Shown: positions 37,681 through 48,100 of the stretch, one piece after another | Layout of the letters: each line of letters starts with the position of its first letter | Position numbering within the stretch: position 1 is the stretch's first letter | From: Burkholderia sp. | Lineage (GTDB): Bacteria; Pseudomonadota; Gammaproteobacteria; Burkholderiales; Burkholderiaceae | Assembly: GCA_030151225.1 (NCBI GenBank) | Contig: JASLEG010000068.1 | Location: 91,336 to 155,335, forward strand | Reading direction: 5' to 3' | DNA: 64,000 nt | Notes under the pieces: model-generated | Database searches by the model: none | Told to the model about the DNA's origin: nothing | The model's input: the letters and a program-made list of their open reading frames with translations, nothing else | Position numbers and translations under genes: made by a program

Positions 37681-38562
37681 TCAGCGTGCGATCCAGCGAT
37701 AGCCGTGCGGGCCGCGCTCGATCGTGCCGGCCGAGCTGCCGGCGAAGTGGCTGCTGAAGTACAGCGCGCGATGCTCGGCCGCGTAGTCGAGCGCCCAGTG
37801 GCGGGCGCGCCGTGCATCCTCGGAGAATTCGCAGAACACCGAATTCCAGTCCGGCTGCGCCACCTGCACCGGGTGATGCATGACGTCGCCGCCGAACAGG
37901 CCCACATCGCTGCCGGCGTGCAGGCTGAACGACAGGTGCTCGAAGCTGTGGCCCTTGCTCACGTGCAGTTGCAGGCCGGGCACCGGCAGTGGCGCATCCG
38001 CCCCGATCCAGCGCACCTGCCCGGCCTCGAACACCGGCAGCACGCTGTCCTCGAACACACCGGCGCTGGGCGTCTGCACGTGCTCGGGCGTGGCGTAGAA
38101 ACCGTATTCGTGCTTCGAGAACAGGTAGCGGGCGTTCGGGAAGGTGGGCACCCAGCGCTCGCCGTCGCGCACCGTGTTCCAGCCCACGTGATCGACGTGC
38201 AGATGCGTGGCGATCACCACGTCCACGTCCTCCGGGCGCACGCCGGCGGCGGCCAGATTGGCCAGATACGGCGTGTCCAGGCGGTCGAACACCGGGTTTT
38301 CCGGGCGCGGCTTGGCATTGCCCGCGCCGGTGTCGATCAGCACGTTCGCGCCATCGATCTGCACGAGCCAGGTATGCACGCTCACGCGGAGCGTGCTCGC
38401 GTCGGCTGCGATATCGTCCGCGCCGAGCCACGGCGCGCGCTCGCATGCGGCGGCCTCGTTCCAGGCCGGGTACAGGTAGGCGGACGGAATCGCCGGGATC
38501 GGCAGGTCCATGATGCGGGTGACCCGGGCGTCGCCCACTGTGTAGTATCGAAGCTCTTCCAT
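37681..38562 (-). CDS. Metallo-beta-lactamase fold hydrolase
   Basis: 293 residues with the binuclear zinc site: THLHVDHVGW supplies the HxHxDH, GHSFEHLSF the next histidine, and FGGDVMHHP the bridging aspartate. The layout matches the lactonase/arylesterase-like groups, including acyl-homoserine lactonases, but specificity is unreadable. The start at 38562 (MEELRYY) is preferred; an ATG at 38577 is possible. It is first gene of the operon and divergent from the LysR gene by 145 bp. Confidence 0.87.
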   Translation of the reverse strand: MEELRYYTVGDARVTRIMDLPIPAIPSAYLYPAWNEAAACERAPWLGADDIAADASTLRVSVHTWLVQIDGANVLIDTGAGNAKPRPENPVFDRLDTPYLANLAAAGVRPEDVDVVIATHLHVDHVGWNTVRDGERWVPTFPNARYLFSKHEYGFYATPEHVQTPSAGVFEDSVLPVFEAGQVRWIGADAPLPVPGLQLHVSKGHSFEHLSFSLHAGSDVGLFGGDVMHHPVQVAQPDWNSVFCEFSEDARRARHWALDYAAEHRALYFSSHFAGSSAGTIERGPHGYRWIAR

Positions 38563-38707
38563 GCTGTCGGTGCGCATCGCTGCGATGTCGTTGAGTACCG
38601 GACGTAGCGTGACATCCGGGCCGCCCGCGAAGAAGCGGGCCGGCGCGAAACCAGCTTTGCCGAAACACGAAAGACGCCCGCACGGGCCGAATCAGGAGTC
38701 GAAACGG

Positions 38708-39634
38708 ATGGACAAACTGCAGTCGATGCAGGCCCTCGTCAACGTGGTCAACGCCGGCACCTACACGCGCGCGGCGGACCTGATGAATCTGCCGATCTCC
38801 ACGCTCACGCGCCTGATCCAGGGGCTCGAGGCGGAACTGAAGATCCGGCTGCTGCACCGCACGAGCCGCAAGCTGGCGCTCACCGCCGAGGGGCAGGCCT
38901 ACTACGAAGGCGCGATCCGCGTGCTGGAGGCGGTGGCCGCGCTCGAATCGGACGTCACGAGCGCATCGGGCAAGCCGCACGGCAAGGTGCGCGTGGAGAT
39001 GGCCGGCTCGGCTGCCTATCACCTGGTGGTGCCGCGCCTGCCCGAATTCTTCGCGGCCTGGCCCGACATCGAGGTGGAACTGGCGGTGGGAAACCGCGCC
39101 GTGGACCTGATCGCCGAGAACGTGGACTGCGTGGTGCGGCTCGGCCCGCTGATGACGGACACGCTGGTGGCGCGGCCCGCCGGCTGGTTCGACCTGCTGG
39201 CCTGCGCCTCGCCCGAGTATCTCGAACGCCACGGCACGCCCGCCTCGCCCGAGGACATCGCGCGCGATCACACGCTGATCCGCATGGCCTCGCCGAGCAC
39301 GGGGCGGCAGTTCGACTACACGCTGGGCCGGGGCGAGCGCAGCGTGACGCTGGCCGGGCGCCACAACCTCACGGTCAACGATTCGACCGCCGCCGTGCAG
39401 GCGGCCGCGTGCGGGCTCGGGGTGCTCGTGACCTACGGCTTCATGGTGCGTGCGGGCGTGGCCGCAGGGCGGCTGGTGGCGTTGCTGCCCGACTGGGAAT
39501 GCGAACGCGTGGCGGTACACGTGGCCTATCCGGCCAACCGCCATCTGACCCACAAGGTGCGCGTGTTCGTGGACTGGCTGATCGAGGTGTTTCGGGAGCA
39601 GACGATGGCCGATGCGGCTTGGTCCGGGAGGTAA
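38708..39634 (+). CDS. LysR-family transcriptional regulator
   Basis: 308 residues from ATG 38708, preceded by AGGAG. The N-terminal winged helix (LVNVVNAGTYTRAADLMNLP; STLTRLIQGLEAELKIRLLH) is followed by the two-lobed inducer domain. It is divergent from the metallo-hydrolase / alpha-beta hydrolase / GST operon and so the likely activator of it. It converges with the amino-acid ABC genes. Confidence 0.9.
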   Translation: MDKLQSMQALVNVVNAGTYTRAADLMNLPISTLTRLIQGLEAELKIRLLHRTSRKLALTAEGQAYYEGAIRVLEAVAALESDVTSASGKPHGKVRVEMAGSAAYHLVVPRLPEFFAAWPDIEVELAVGNRAVDLIAENVDCVVRLGPLMTDTLVARPAGWFDLLACASPEYLERHGTPASPEDIARDHTLIRMASPSTGRQFDYTLGRGERSVTLAGRHNLTVNDSTAAVQAAACGLGVLVTYGFMVRAGVAAGRLVALLPDWECERVAVHVAYPANRHLTHKVRVFVDWLIEVFREQTMADAAWSGR

Positions 39635-39747
39635 CCGCCTTCTCGCACCTTGCAGGCAGAAAGCTTTTGAGCGTTATCAGACATGCAGAGGATTTTGATG
39701 ACTTCCCGCCCACCACGCTCCGTCGTCCCGACCTGGGACGAAAACCT

Positions 39748-40467
39748 TCAGCAACTCGTCGCCTCCGCCCTCACCGCCCCGCGCGCTGCCCGCCCCTTGC
39801 GTGTGAGCGCCAGCGTGGCCACCCGATCGAGCGCCGCGCACAGCACCAGATAGATCAGCGCCACGAACAGGAACACCGGGATCGGGTACACCATCAGCCG
39901 GTTGTTGACCTGGGTGGCGACGAAGGACAGCTCGTTCACGCCCACGATGTAGGCGAGCGAGGTGTCCTTCACGAGCGACACCCACTGGTTCACGAACGAC
40001 GGCGCCATGATCCGCACCGCCTGCGGCAGCACCACCTCGCGCAGCGTCTGCCAGCGCGTGAGGCCCAGCGACAGCCCCGCCTGCCATTGCCCCGGCCCCA
40101 CGGCGGCAATCCCGGCGTGCACCGAATGCGCGAGATAGGCGCCGCCGATCAGCGACAGCGCGCACACCACGGCCGCGAGCCCCGGCACGTCCACATGGAA
40201 CAGGATCGGCAGCAGGAAGTAGGTCCAGAAAATCAGCATCAGCACCGGGATCGCGCGAAACAGGCCGATCACGAGCAGCAGCGCGATGCGGGTGCCGCGC
40301 CCGGCCATCGCGAGGCCGATGCCGGCCGCGAAGCCGAGCACGCCCGAGGCGAGCGCCGAGGCCACCGCCAGCACCAGCGTGAGCGCGGCGCCGCCGAGCG
40401 GGCCGTCCGGAAACGCGCCGATCAGCAGATAGCGCAGATTGCCGGCGAACACGTCCCACGGCATCAT
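39748..40467 (-). CDS. Amino-acid ABC transporter permease (GltK-like)
   Basis: 239 residues, HisM/GltK family, about five membrane helices. The EAA loop is in GLSLGLTRWQTLREVVLPQA. It overlaps the other permease gene by an ATGA. It is the last gene of a three-gene leftward set; the ATPase that normally follows is absent, as a convergent LysR gene ends 113 bp on. The energising subunit must come from elsewhere. Confidence 0.9.
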   Translation of the reverse strand: MMPWDVFAGNLRYLLIGAFPDGPLGGAALTLVLAVASALASGVLGFAAGIGLAMAGRGTRIALLLVIGLFRAIPVLMLIFWTYFLLPILFHVDVPGLAAVVCALSLIGGAYLAHSVHAGIAAVGPGQWQAGLSLGLTRWQTLREVVLPQAVRIMAPSFVNQWVSLVKDTSLAYIVGVNELSFVATQVNNRLMVYPIPVFLFVALIYLVLCAALDRVATLALTRKGRAARGAVRAEATSC

Positions 40468-41195
40468 CGCGGCGCCCCCTCGTGCACGGCTCGCGCATGC
40501 CGGATCGCATGCAGCGCCGCTTCCAGCACGGCGATCGCGACGATGTAGAGCAGCGTCGCCACGCCGAACGCGGCGAAGGTGCGGAAGGTTTCCGTCTCCA
40601 CCTGACGCGACGCGTAGGACAGCTCGGCCAGGCCGATCGCCATCGTCAGCGAGGAATTCTTCACGAGGTTCATGTATTGCCCGAACAGCGGCGGCAGCGC
40701 GATGCGCACCGCCTGCGGCAGCACGATGTGGCGAAAGCCCTGCCACGGCGTGAGCCCGAGCGCGGCGGCCGCCTGCCATTGCCCCTCGCGCACGCCGGCG
40801 ATGCCCGCGGCGAACTCGCCGGCCACGAAGGCCGTGGTGTAGCACGACAGCCCCACCCAGCCGGCCACGAATTCGAACGACGGCCAGTGCAGCGCGAAGA
40901 ACGGCAGCTCCAGCTCGTGCCGCGCGTTGAGCCAGGCCACGGCCGCATCGGGCAGCAGCGTGACCACGCCGAAATACCAGAAGAACAGTTGCACGAGCAA
41001 CGGCGTGTTGCGGAACGCGCCGATGTAGAGCCGCGCCGCGGCGCGCGACGCGCCGTGACGCGAGCGGCCGGCCAGCGCCAGCAAGGCGCCGCAGCCGGTC
41101 GAGGTCAGGCCCGCGCACAGCGCGAGCCCGAGCGTCACGCCGAATCCCTGCCACAGCCACAGCAGGTATTTCGGCGCCAGGAAGCCGTCGATCAT
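40464..41195 (-). CDS. Amino-acid ABC transporter permease (GltJ-like)
   Basis: 243 residues, same family as its partner. It has the longer periplasmic insert typical of GltJ (LNARHELELPFFALHWPSFE) and an EAA loop in AALGLTPWQGFRHIVLPQA. It pairs with the downstream permease to form the channel. It follows the binding-protein gene by 12 bp. Confidence 0.9.
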   Translation of the reverse strand: MIDGFLAPKYLLWLWQGFGVTLGLALCAGLTSTGCGALLALAGRSRHGASRAAARLYIGAFRNTPLLVQLFFWYFGVVTLLPDAAVAWLNARHELELPFFALHWPSFEFVAGWVGLSCYTTAFVAGEFAAGIAGVREGQWQAAAALGLTPWQGFRHIVLPQAVRIALPPLFGQYMNLVKNSSLTMAIGLAELSYASRQVETETFRTFAAFGVATLLYIVAIAVLEAALHAIRHARAVHEGAPR

Positions 41196-41207
41196 CGCGG
41201 CCGCGCG

Positions 41208-42029
41208 TCAGGTCTTGTCGCCGATGCGGAAGGTACGCACGAGCGGCGTTTTGGTGGTGGGCCCGAACCAGCGGTTGTAGATCGTGTTGGCCTGGCCGTC
41301 GGCTTCCAGCCCCTTCAGCGTGTCGTTGACGAAGGACACCAGCCGCGGCTCGCCCTTCGGAATGCCCACGCCCATGTAGTCGTTGGTGATCGTGAACGGC
41401 GGGATCTCGTACTTCTGCTTGTCGGGCACGTTGGCGAGCAGGCCCACCAGCTTGGGGCCGTCCTGCGTGATCGCCTGCACGTTGCCGGCGCGCAGCGCGG
41501 CGAACGCGAACGGCGTGTCGTCGTAGGCCACCACGGTCGCCTTCGGGAACTGCTCGCGCACGGCGATCTCGTTGGTGGTGCCCTTGTCGGCGCCGATCCG
41601 CAGGTCGTTCAGTTGCGCCTTGGAGGTCAACACGCCCTTCTTCGCGAGGAACTGCTGGCCCGACGAGAAATACGGGATGCTGAAGTCCACCTGCCTGGCG
41701 CGTTCGTCGGTGATCGTGAAGTTCGCGAGCACCAGGTCGACCTTGTGCGAGGTCAGGAACGGGATGCGATTCGCGGGGTTGGTCGATTGCAGTTCGAGCT
41801 TCACGCCGAGCTTGTCGGCCAGCGCCCTGGCGTAATCGACGTCGAGGCCCACGATGTGATTGGTGGCCGGATCGACGTAGCCGAACGGCGGATTGCTGTC
41901 GAAGGTCGCCACGCGCAGCACGCCGGCCTTGCGGATGTCGTCGAGGCGGTCGGCGTGAGCGAGCGTGGGAACCAGTGCGGTGAAGCTGGCGAGCGAGGCG
42001 AGCGTGGCGGCGAGCAGCGTCTTTTTCAT
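41208..42029 (-). CDS. Amino-acid ABC transporter binding protein (GltI/PEB1-like)
   Basis: 273 residues with a signal peptide (MKKTLLAATLASLASFTALV, cut after AHA). The family 3 binding pattern begins RLDDIRKAGVLRVATFDSNPPFGYVD. ANRIPFLTSHKVDLVLANFT and the arginine nearby suit glutamate/aspartate-type ligands. The start at 42029 is chosen because the signal peptide begins there. It is the first gene of the set, with a long hairpin in its leader. Confidence 0.91.
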   Translation of the reverse strand: MKKTLLAATLASLASFTALVPTLAHADRLDDIRKAGVLRVATFDSNPPFGYVDPATNHIVGLDVDYARALADKLGVKLELQSTNPANRIPFLTSHKVDLVLANFTITDERARQVDFSIPYFSSGQQFLAKKGVLTSKAQLNDLRIGADKGTTNEIAVREQFPKATVVAYDDTPFAFAALRAGNVQAITQDGPKLVGLLANVPDKQKYEIPPFTITNDYMGVGIPKGEPRLVSFVNDTLKGLEADGQANTIYNRWFGPTTKTPLVRTFRIGDKT

Positions 42030-42043
42030 TGTGAATTCCGTGA

Positions 42044-42075
42044 GCGAGGCGCGCCATGTTGACATCGCGCCTCGC
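42044..42075. terminator. Long hairpin between autotransporter stop and binding-protein start
   Basis: GCGAGGCGCG (42044-42053) pairs perfectly with CGCGCCTCGC (42066-42075). The loop adds an ATGT/ACAT stem. It lies 69 bp past the autotransporter stop, so it may end that transcript; it also begins 15 bp before the binding-protein ATG, so it could instead act in that leader. No T-run. Confidence 0.5.
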
Positions 42076-42143
42076 GCACGCGAACCGATGAATTCTCCTG
42101 ATCAAAGCTCCAAAGCTGCTAAGCCGCGCCGCTCGCCCGCTGC

Positions 42144-45100
42144 TCAGAACTTCCACAGAAGGTTGCCGAGCACGGCGTTGTCGCGCACGCCGCTGCCGTA
42201 CTGCCCGCTGTAGGTCAGGCCGAGCTTCAGGCGCTGCGTGAGATTCGCGTCCACGCCGAGCTCGAGCACGGCCGCGTCGCGCGCGATCGGCACGCCGGCC
42301 ACCTGGAACGCGCCACCGCCGCTGACGAACGCGAACGTCGAACTCGGCGTGGTGGCGCCGAAGGCATGGCGCCAGCCCGCCATCGCCCGTGCCGTGAAGC
42401 CGCCCTTCGACATCACCTCGAACCGGGTGGCCGCGCGCAGGCCCGCCGTGGAGAAGCCCACGCTGTTCGACTCGCCCGCGCCGCGCAGCGCGGACGCACC
42501 GCCCGTCTCGCTCATCGCGTCGGTATGCAGGTTCACGTAGGCGAGATTGAGGAAGGGCTCGAGCGCCACGCCGCCGGCCGGCAGCGCGTAGCCCACCTCG
42601 CCGAACACCTGCGCCGTCTGCGCGTTGATGCCGCTCTGCGCGTGATCCGAGAAGCCCGCGAACGACGGATAGCGGTCGCCGTCGATGCGGTGCCACGTAT
42701 AGGCCGCGCCGCCGCGCACGCCGAGCGCGCCGAACTGGCCGCCGCCGTACAGCGACACGGAATAGCTGTCGGCGCTGGCCGACGACTGCGTGTCGTTGTC
42801 GAAGCTGCTGTGCGTGACGCTGCCCGCCACGCCCGCGCGCCAGTGTTCGCCGAGCCCCATGTCCGCGCCGGCGATGAAGCCGGTCATGCTGCGCGAGATC
42901 GACGAGGCATTGCCGTCGCCGTCGAGCCGGCTGCGCCCGCCGAAGGCCTGGCCCCACACCACCGGCTGATACGGCGCGGCCTGGCAGCGCTGCTGCGCGG
43001 CGGTGCCGCCAGCCGGCCCCTGCAGCACGGAGGTGGCGTCGCCGCACAGCGTGCCGCCGCCCGAGGCGAGCGCCGCCAGCGGCCCGCTCGAGGCGCCGAG
43101 GCCCTGGCGCAGGCGATCGGTCACGGCGTCGCGCACGTAGCGGCTGTCGGTCAGCAGCACGCTCTTGATGCTCGCGTACAGCTCGCCGTCGAGCGCGTTG
43201 TAGGCGGCGCGCGCGTTGGCCACGTCGCTCGACAGCACCGCGTTGGTGATCGGGTTGTCGCCGAGCGAGCCGATCGAGCTGGCCACGCCGTTCTCGTTCA
43301 CCGTCTGCGCCACGTCGTTGAGCGTGGTGCCGCTCGGCACGAGGTTCATCACCACGTGGTTCGCGTCGTAGCTGAGCTGCGGCGCGAGGAACACGAGATT
43401 GCTGCTGGTGCCCGTGAAGGTGCCGCTCACGCCGCCGTTCGCGCTCACGATCGTGTAGGGCGTGGACGGCGAATACACGCCGGTGTTGGCCAGCACCTTC
43501 ACCGTGCCGCCGCCGATCTGCGTGGTGCCGGTGGCCGACACCGCGCCGGCCTGCTGCGGCGAGGCTGTGACCTGCAGCGTCGAGCCCGGCTGGAAGGTCA
43601 CGTTGCCGGCCACGTTCAGGGCCGCGCCGGGCTGGCTCGCGGCGGCGGTGGCGCCATCGTTCACCACCAGCCCGCCGATCGTGCCGGTGCCGGTCACGGT
43701 GGCGCCACCGTTCACGGTGACCGTCGATTGCGCGAGCGCGCCCGCCACGTTCAGCGTGCCGGCCGCCACGGTGGTGGGACCGCTCAGCGTGCTGGTGCCG
43801 CTCAGCGTGAGCTGCCCGCTGCCGGCCTGCGTCAGCGCGCCGGTGCCGCCGATCGCGCCGCCGTAGACGATGTCGTCGGCGCGGTCGAACACCAGTTGGC
43901 CGTCGTCGGTCACGTCGCCGACGATCGAGCCGGTGGTGCCGCCGTTGCCGATCTGCAGCGTGCCGCCGCCGATCGTGGTGCCGCCCGTGTAGGTGTTCTC
44001 GCCGGTCAGCGTGAGCGTGTCGGTGCCGGTCGTGGCGAGCGAACCCGCGCCGCTCAGCACGCCCGCGTACAGGCCGCCGCCGTCCACCGTCAGCCCGCCG
44101 CTGCCGGTATCCACGGTGCCGCCGGCCGCGCCGTTCAGCGCGCCGAGCGTGATCTGCGTGCTGCCGAGCTGCAGGCTGCCGCCGTTGACGGTCAGCGCGC
44201 CCACGCCGAGCGCCTGCGCGTTGCCGAGCGAGAGCGTGCCGGCGTTCAGCGTGGTGCCGCCGCCGAAGGTATTGGCGCCGTCGAGCGCGAGGCCGGCGTC
44301 GCCGTTCTTCACCAGGCCGCCCGCGCCCGACACGGTGCCGGCCAGCGTCAGGTCCTGGCTGCCGCCGATGCTGGTGGTCGCGCCGAGGTTCACGGCATTG
44401 CCGAGCGTGACCGGCGCGGATGCATCGAGCGTGGCCGGGCCGGTCACGTTCAGTGCGCCGCTGCCCAGCGCGCCGTTCGCGCCCACCACGAGCGTGCCGC
44501 CCTGCAGCGTGGTGCCGCCGCTGTAGCCGTTGTCGCCGGCGAGCGTCTGGCTGCCCGTGCCCGCCTTGACGATGCCGCCGGTGCCCCCGAGCGTGCCCGC
44601 GAAGCTGCCGTTGCCATTGCCGGCGCCGAGCGTCAGCGTGTTGCCGCCGAGCGCCACGGACGAGCCGCCGGCGCCGTTCAGCGCGCCGATCGTCTGCGGC
44701 GTGCTCGCGCCGCTCAGGTCGAGCGCGGTGCCGGCGTTGGCCAGCGTCACGTCGCCGCTCGGCGCCAGCGCGCCGCCGGCCCCGATCGCCAGCGTGCCCG
44801 CGTCGATCGTGGTGCCGCCCGTGTAGGTGTTGGCGCCGGTCAGCGTGGCCGTGCCGGCGCCCTGCTTGACGATGCCGCCGGTGCCCGTGATCGCGCCGCC
44901 GAAGCGCTCGTTGCCGGCGTCGCCGAAGCTCAGGCCGTTGCCGCCCAGCGCCACCGTCGTGCCGGCCACGCCGTTCAGCGCGCCGAGCGTTTGCGGCGCA
45001 TTCGCGCCGCTGATGTCGAAGCTCGCGCCGGCATTGGCGAGGTTCAGGTTGCTGCCGGCCGCGAGCGCGCCGTCGCCGCCGATCGCCAGCGTGCCCGCAT

Positions 45101-48100
45101 CGACCGTGGCGCCGCCCGTGAAGGTGTTGACGCCGGTCAGCGTTTCGGTGCCGGTGCCCGACTTGACGATGCCGCCGGTGCCCGTGATCGTGCTGCCGAC
45201 GGTTTCGTTGCCGGCGTCGCCGAACGTCAGGCCGTTGCCGCCGAGCGCCACCGTCGTGCCGGCCGCGCCGCTCAGGCCGCCGATCTGCTGCGAGGTGCCC
45301 GCGCCGCCGATGTCGAAACTCGCGCCCGCATTCGTCAGATTCACGCCACCGGTCGGGGCCAGCGCGCCACCGGCGCCGATCGCCAGCGTGCCCGCGTCGA
45401 TCGTGGTGCCACCGGTGAAGGTGTTCACGCCGGTCAGCGTCGCGGTGCCCGCACCGGTCTTGACGATGCCGCCGGTGCCCGTGATGGCGCCGCCGAAGCT
45501 TTGGTTGCCGTCGTCACCGAACGTCAGGCCGTTGCCACCGAGCGCCACCGTCGAGCCGGCCGCGCCGCTCAGGCCGCCGATCTGCTGCGAGGTGCTCGCG
45601 CCGCTGATGTCGAAACGCGTGCCGGCGTTCGCCAGATTCACGCCGCTGGCGGCCGCGAGCGAACCGCCGGCCCCGAGCGCCAGCGTGCCTGCGTCGATGG
45701 TGGTGCCGCCCGTGAAGGTGTTCGCGCCGGTCAGCGTTTGCGTGCCGCTGCCCGTCTTGACGATGCCGCCCGCGCCGCTGATCGCGCCGCCGAAGCTCGC
45801 GTTGCCGGCATCGCCGACGCTCAGGCCGTTGCCGCCGAGTGCCACGGTGGTGCCCGCCGCGCCGTTCAGGGCGCCGAGCGTTTGCGGTGCGCTCGCGCCG
45901 CTGATGTCGAACGTCGCACCCGCGTTGGCGAGGTTCAGGCTGCTGCCGGCCGCCAGCGCGCCGCCCGCGCCGAGCGCCAGCGTGCCCGCATCCACGGTGG
46001 TGCCGCCCGTGAAGGTGCTGGCGCCGGTCAGCGTTTCGGTGCCGGTGCCCGTCTTGACGATGCCGCCCGCGCCGCTGATCGTGCCGCCGAAGGTTTCGCT
46101 GCCGTCGTCGCCGAACGTCAGGCCATTGCCACCGAGTGCCACCGTCGAGCCGGCCACGCCGCTCAGGCCGCCGAGCCCCTGTGGCGTGGTCGCGCCGCTG
46201 ATGTCGAACGCCGTGCCGGCGTTGGCGAGGTTCAGGCCGCTGCCGGCCGCCAGCGAGCCGCCCGCGCCGATCACGAGCGAGCCCGCGTCGATGGTGGTGC
46301 CGCCCGTGAAGGTGTTCGCGCCGGTCAGCGTTTGCGTGCCGCTGCCCGTCTTGACGATGCCGCCGGTGCCGCTGATCGTGCCGCCGAAGGTCTCGCTGCC
46401 GGCATCGCCGAAGCTCAGGCCGTTGCCGCCCAGTGCCACCGTCGAGCCGGCCACGCCGCTCAGGCCGCCGAGCGTCTGCGCCGCGTTCGCGCCGCTGATG
46501 TCGAAGGCGGCGCCCGCATTGGCCAGATCGAGGCTGCCGCCGCTCGCGAGCGAGCCGTCGCCGGCAACCGCGAGCGTGCCCGCGTCGATCGTGGTGCCGC
46601 CCGTGAAGGTGTTGGCGCCCGTCAGCGTTTCCGTGCCGCTGCCCGTCTTCACGACCGCACCCGTGCCGTCGATCGTGCCACCGAAGGTTTCGCTGCCGCC
46701 GTCGCCGAACGTCAGCCCATTCGCGCCGAGGTGAAGCGCGGAACCCGCTGCACCGCTGACGCCGCCGAGCGTCTGCGACGTGCTCGCTGCGCCGATGTCG
46801 AGCGTCGAACCCGCGTTGGCGAGATTCAGACCGCTGCCGGCTGCCAGCGAGCCACCGGCGCCGAGTGCGAGCGTGCCGGCATCCACGGTCGTGCCGCCCG
46901 TGAAGGTGTTCGCCCCCGTCAGCGTTTCGGTGCCCGCACCGGTCTTGACGATGCCACCCGTGCCGCCGATCGTGCCGCCGAAGGTTTCGCTGCCGCCGTC
47001 GCCGAAGCTCAGCCCGTTACCGCCCAGCGCCACCGTCGAACCGGCCACGCCGCTCAGGCCGCCGATCGCTTGCGGCGTGGTGGCACCCCTGATGTCGAAC
47101 GCCGTGCCGGCGTTCGCCAGGTTCACGCCGCTGCCGGCCGCGAGCGAACCACCCGCGCCGATCGCCAGCGTGCCCGCGTCGATCGTCGTGCCGCCGGTGA
47201 AGGTGTTCGCGCCGGTCAAGGTTTCGGTGCCGCCGCCGGCCTTGACGATGCCGCCCTCGCCGGTGATCGTGCCACCGAAGGTTGCGTTGCCGCCGTCGCC
47301 GAAGCTCAGGCCGTTGCCGCCCAGTGCGACCGTCGTGCCGGCCACGCCGCTCAGGCCGCCGATCTGCTGCGGCGAGCTCGCGCCGCTGATGTCGAACGTC
47401 GCACCCGCGTTGGCCAGGTTCAGGCCGCCGCCAGCCGCCAGCGAGCCACCCGCCCCGATCGCCAGCGTGCCCGCGTCGATCGTCGTGCCGCCGGTAAAGG
47501 TGTTCGCGCCGGTCAGCGTCTCGGTGCCCGCGCCGGTTTTCACGATGCCGCCCGTGCCGGCGATCGTGCCGCCGAAGGTTCGCGCGCCGCCGTCGCCGAA
47601 GCTCAGCCCGTTGCCGCCGAGCGCCACCGTCGAGCCGGCTGCACCGCTCAGGCCGCCGAGCACCTGCGGCGTGGTCGCCGCGCTGACGTCGAACGTCGTT
47701 CCCGCATTCGCCAGGTTCAGGCCGCTGCCGGCGGCGAGCGAACCACCGGCTCCGATCGCCAGCGTGCCCGCGTCCACCGTCGTGCCGCCCGTGAAGGTAT
47801 TGGCACCGGTCAGCGTTTCCGTGCCGCTGCCCGTCTTGACGACGCCGCCCGTGCCCGTGATCGTGCCGCCGAAGGTTGCCGTGCCGCCGTCGCCGAACGT
47901 CAGGCCGTTGCCGCCGAGCGCCACCGTCGAGCCCGCCACGCCGCTCAGGCCGCCGATCTGCTGTGGCGAGTTCGCACCGCTGATGTCGAAGGCGGTGCCC
48001 GCATTGGCCAGATCGAGGCTGCCGCCGCTCGCGAGCGAGCCGTCGCCGCCGATCGCGAGCGTGCCCGCGTCGATCGTCGTGCCGCCGGTGTAGGCGTTGG

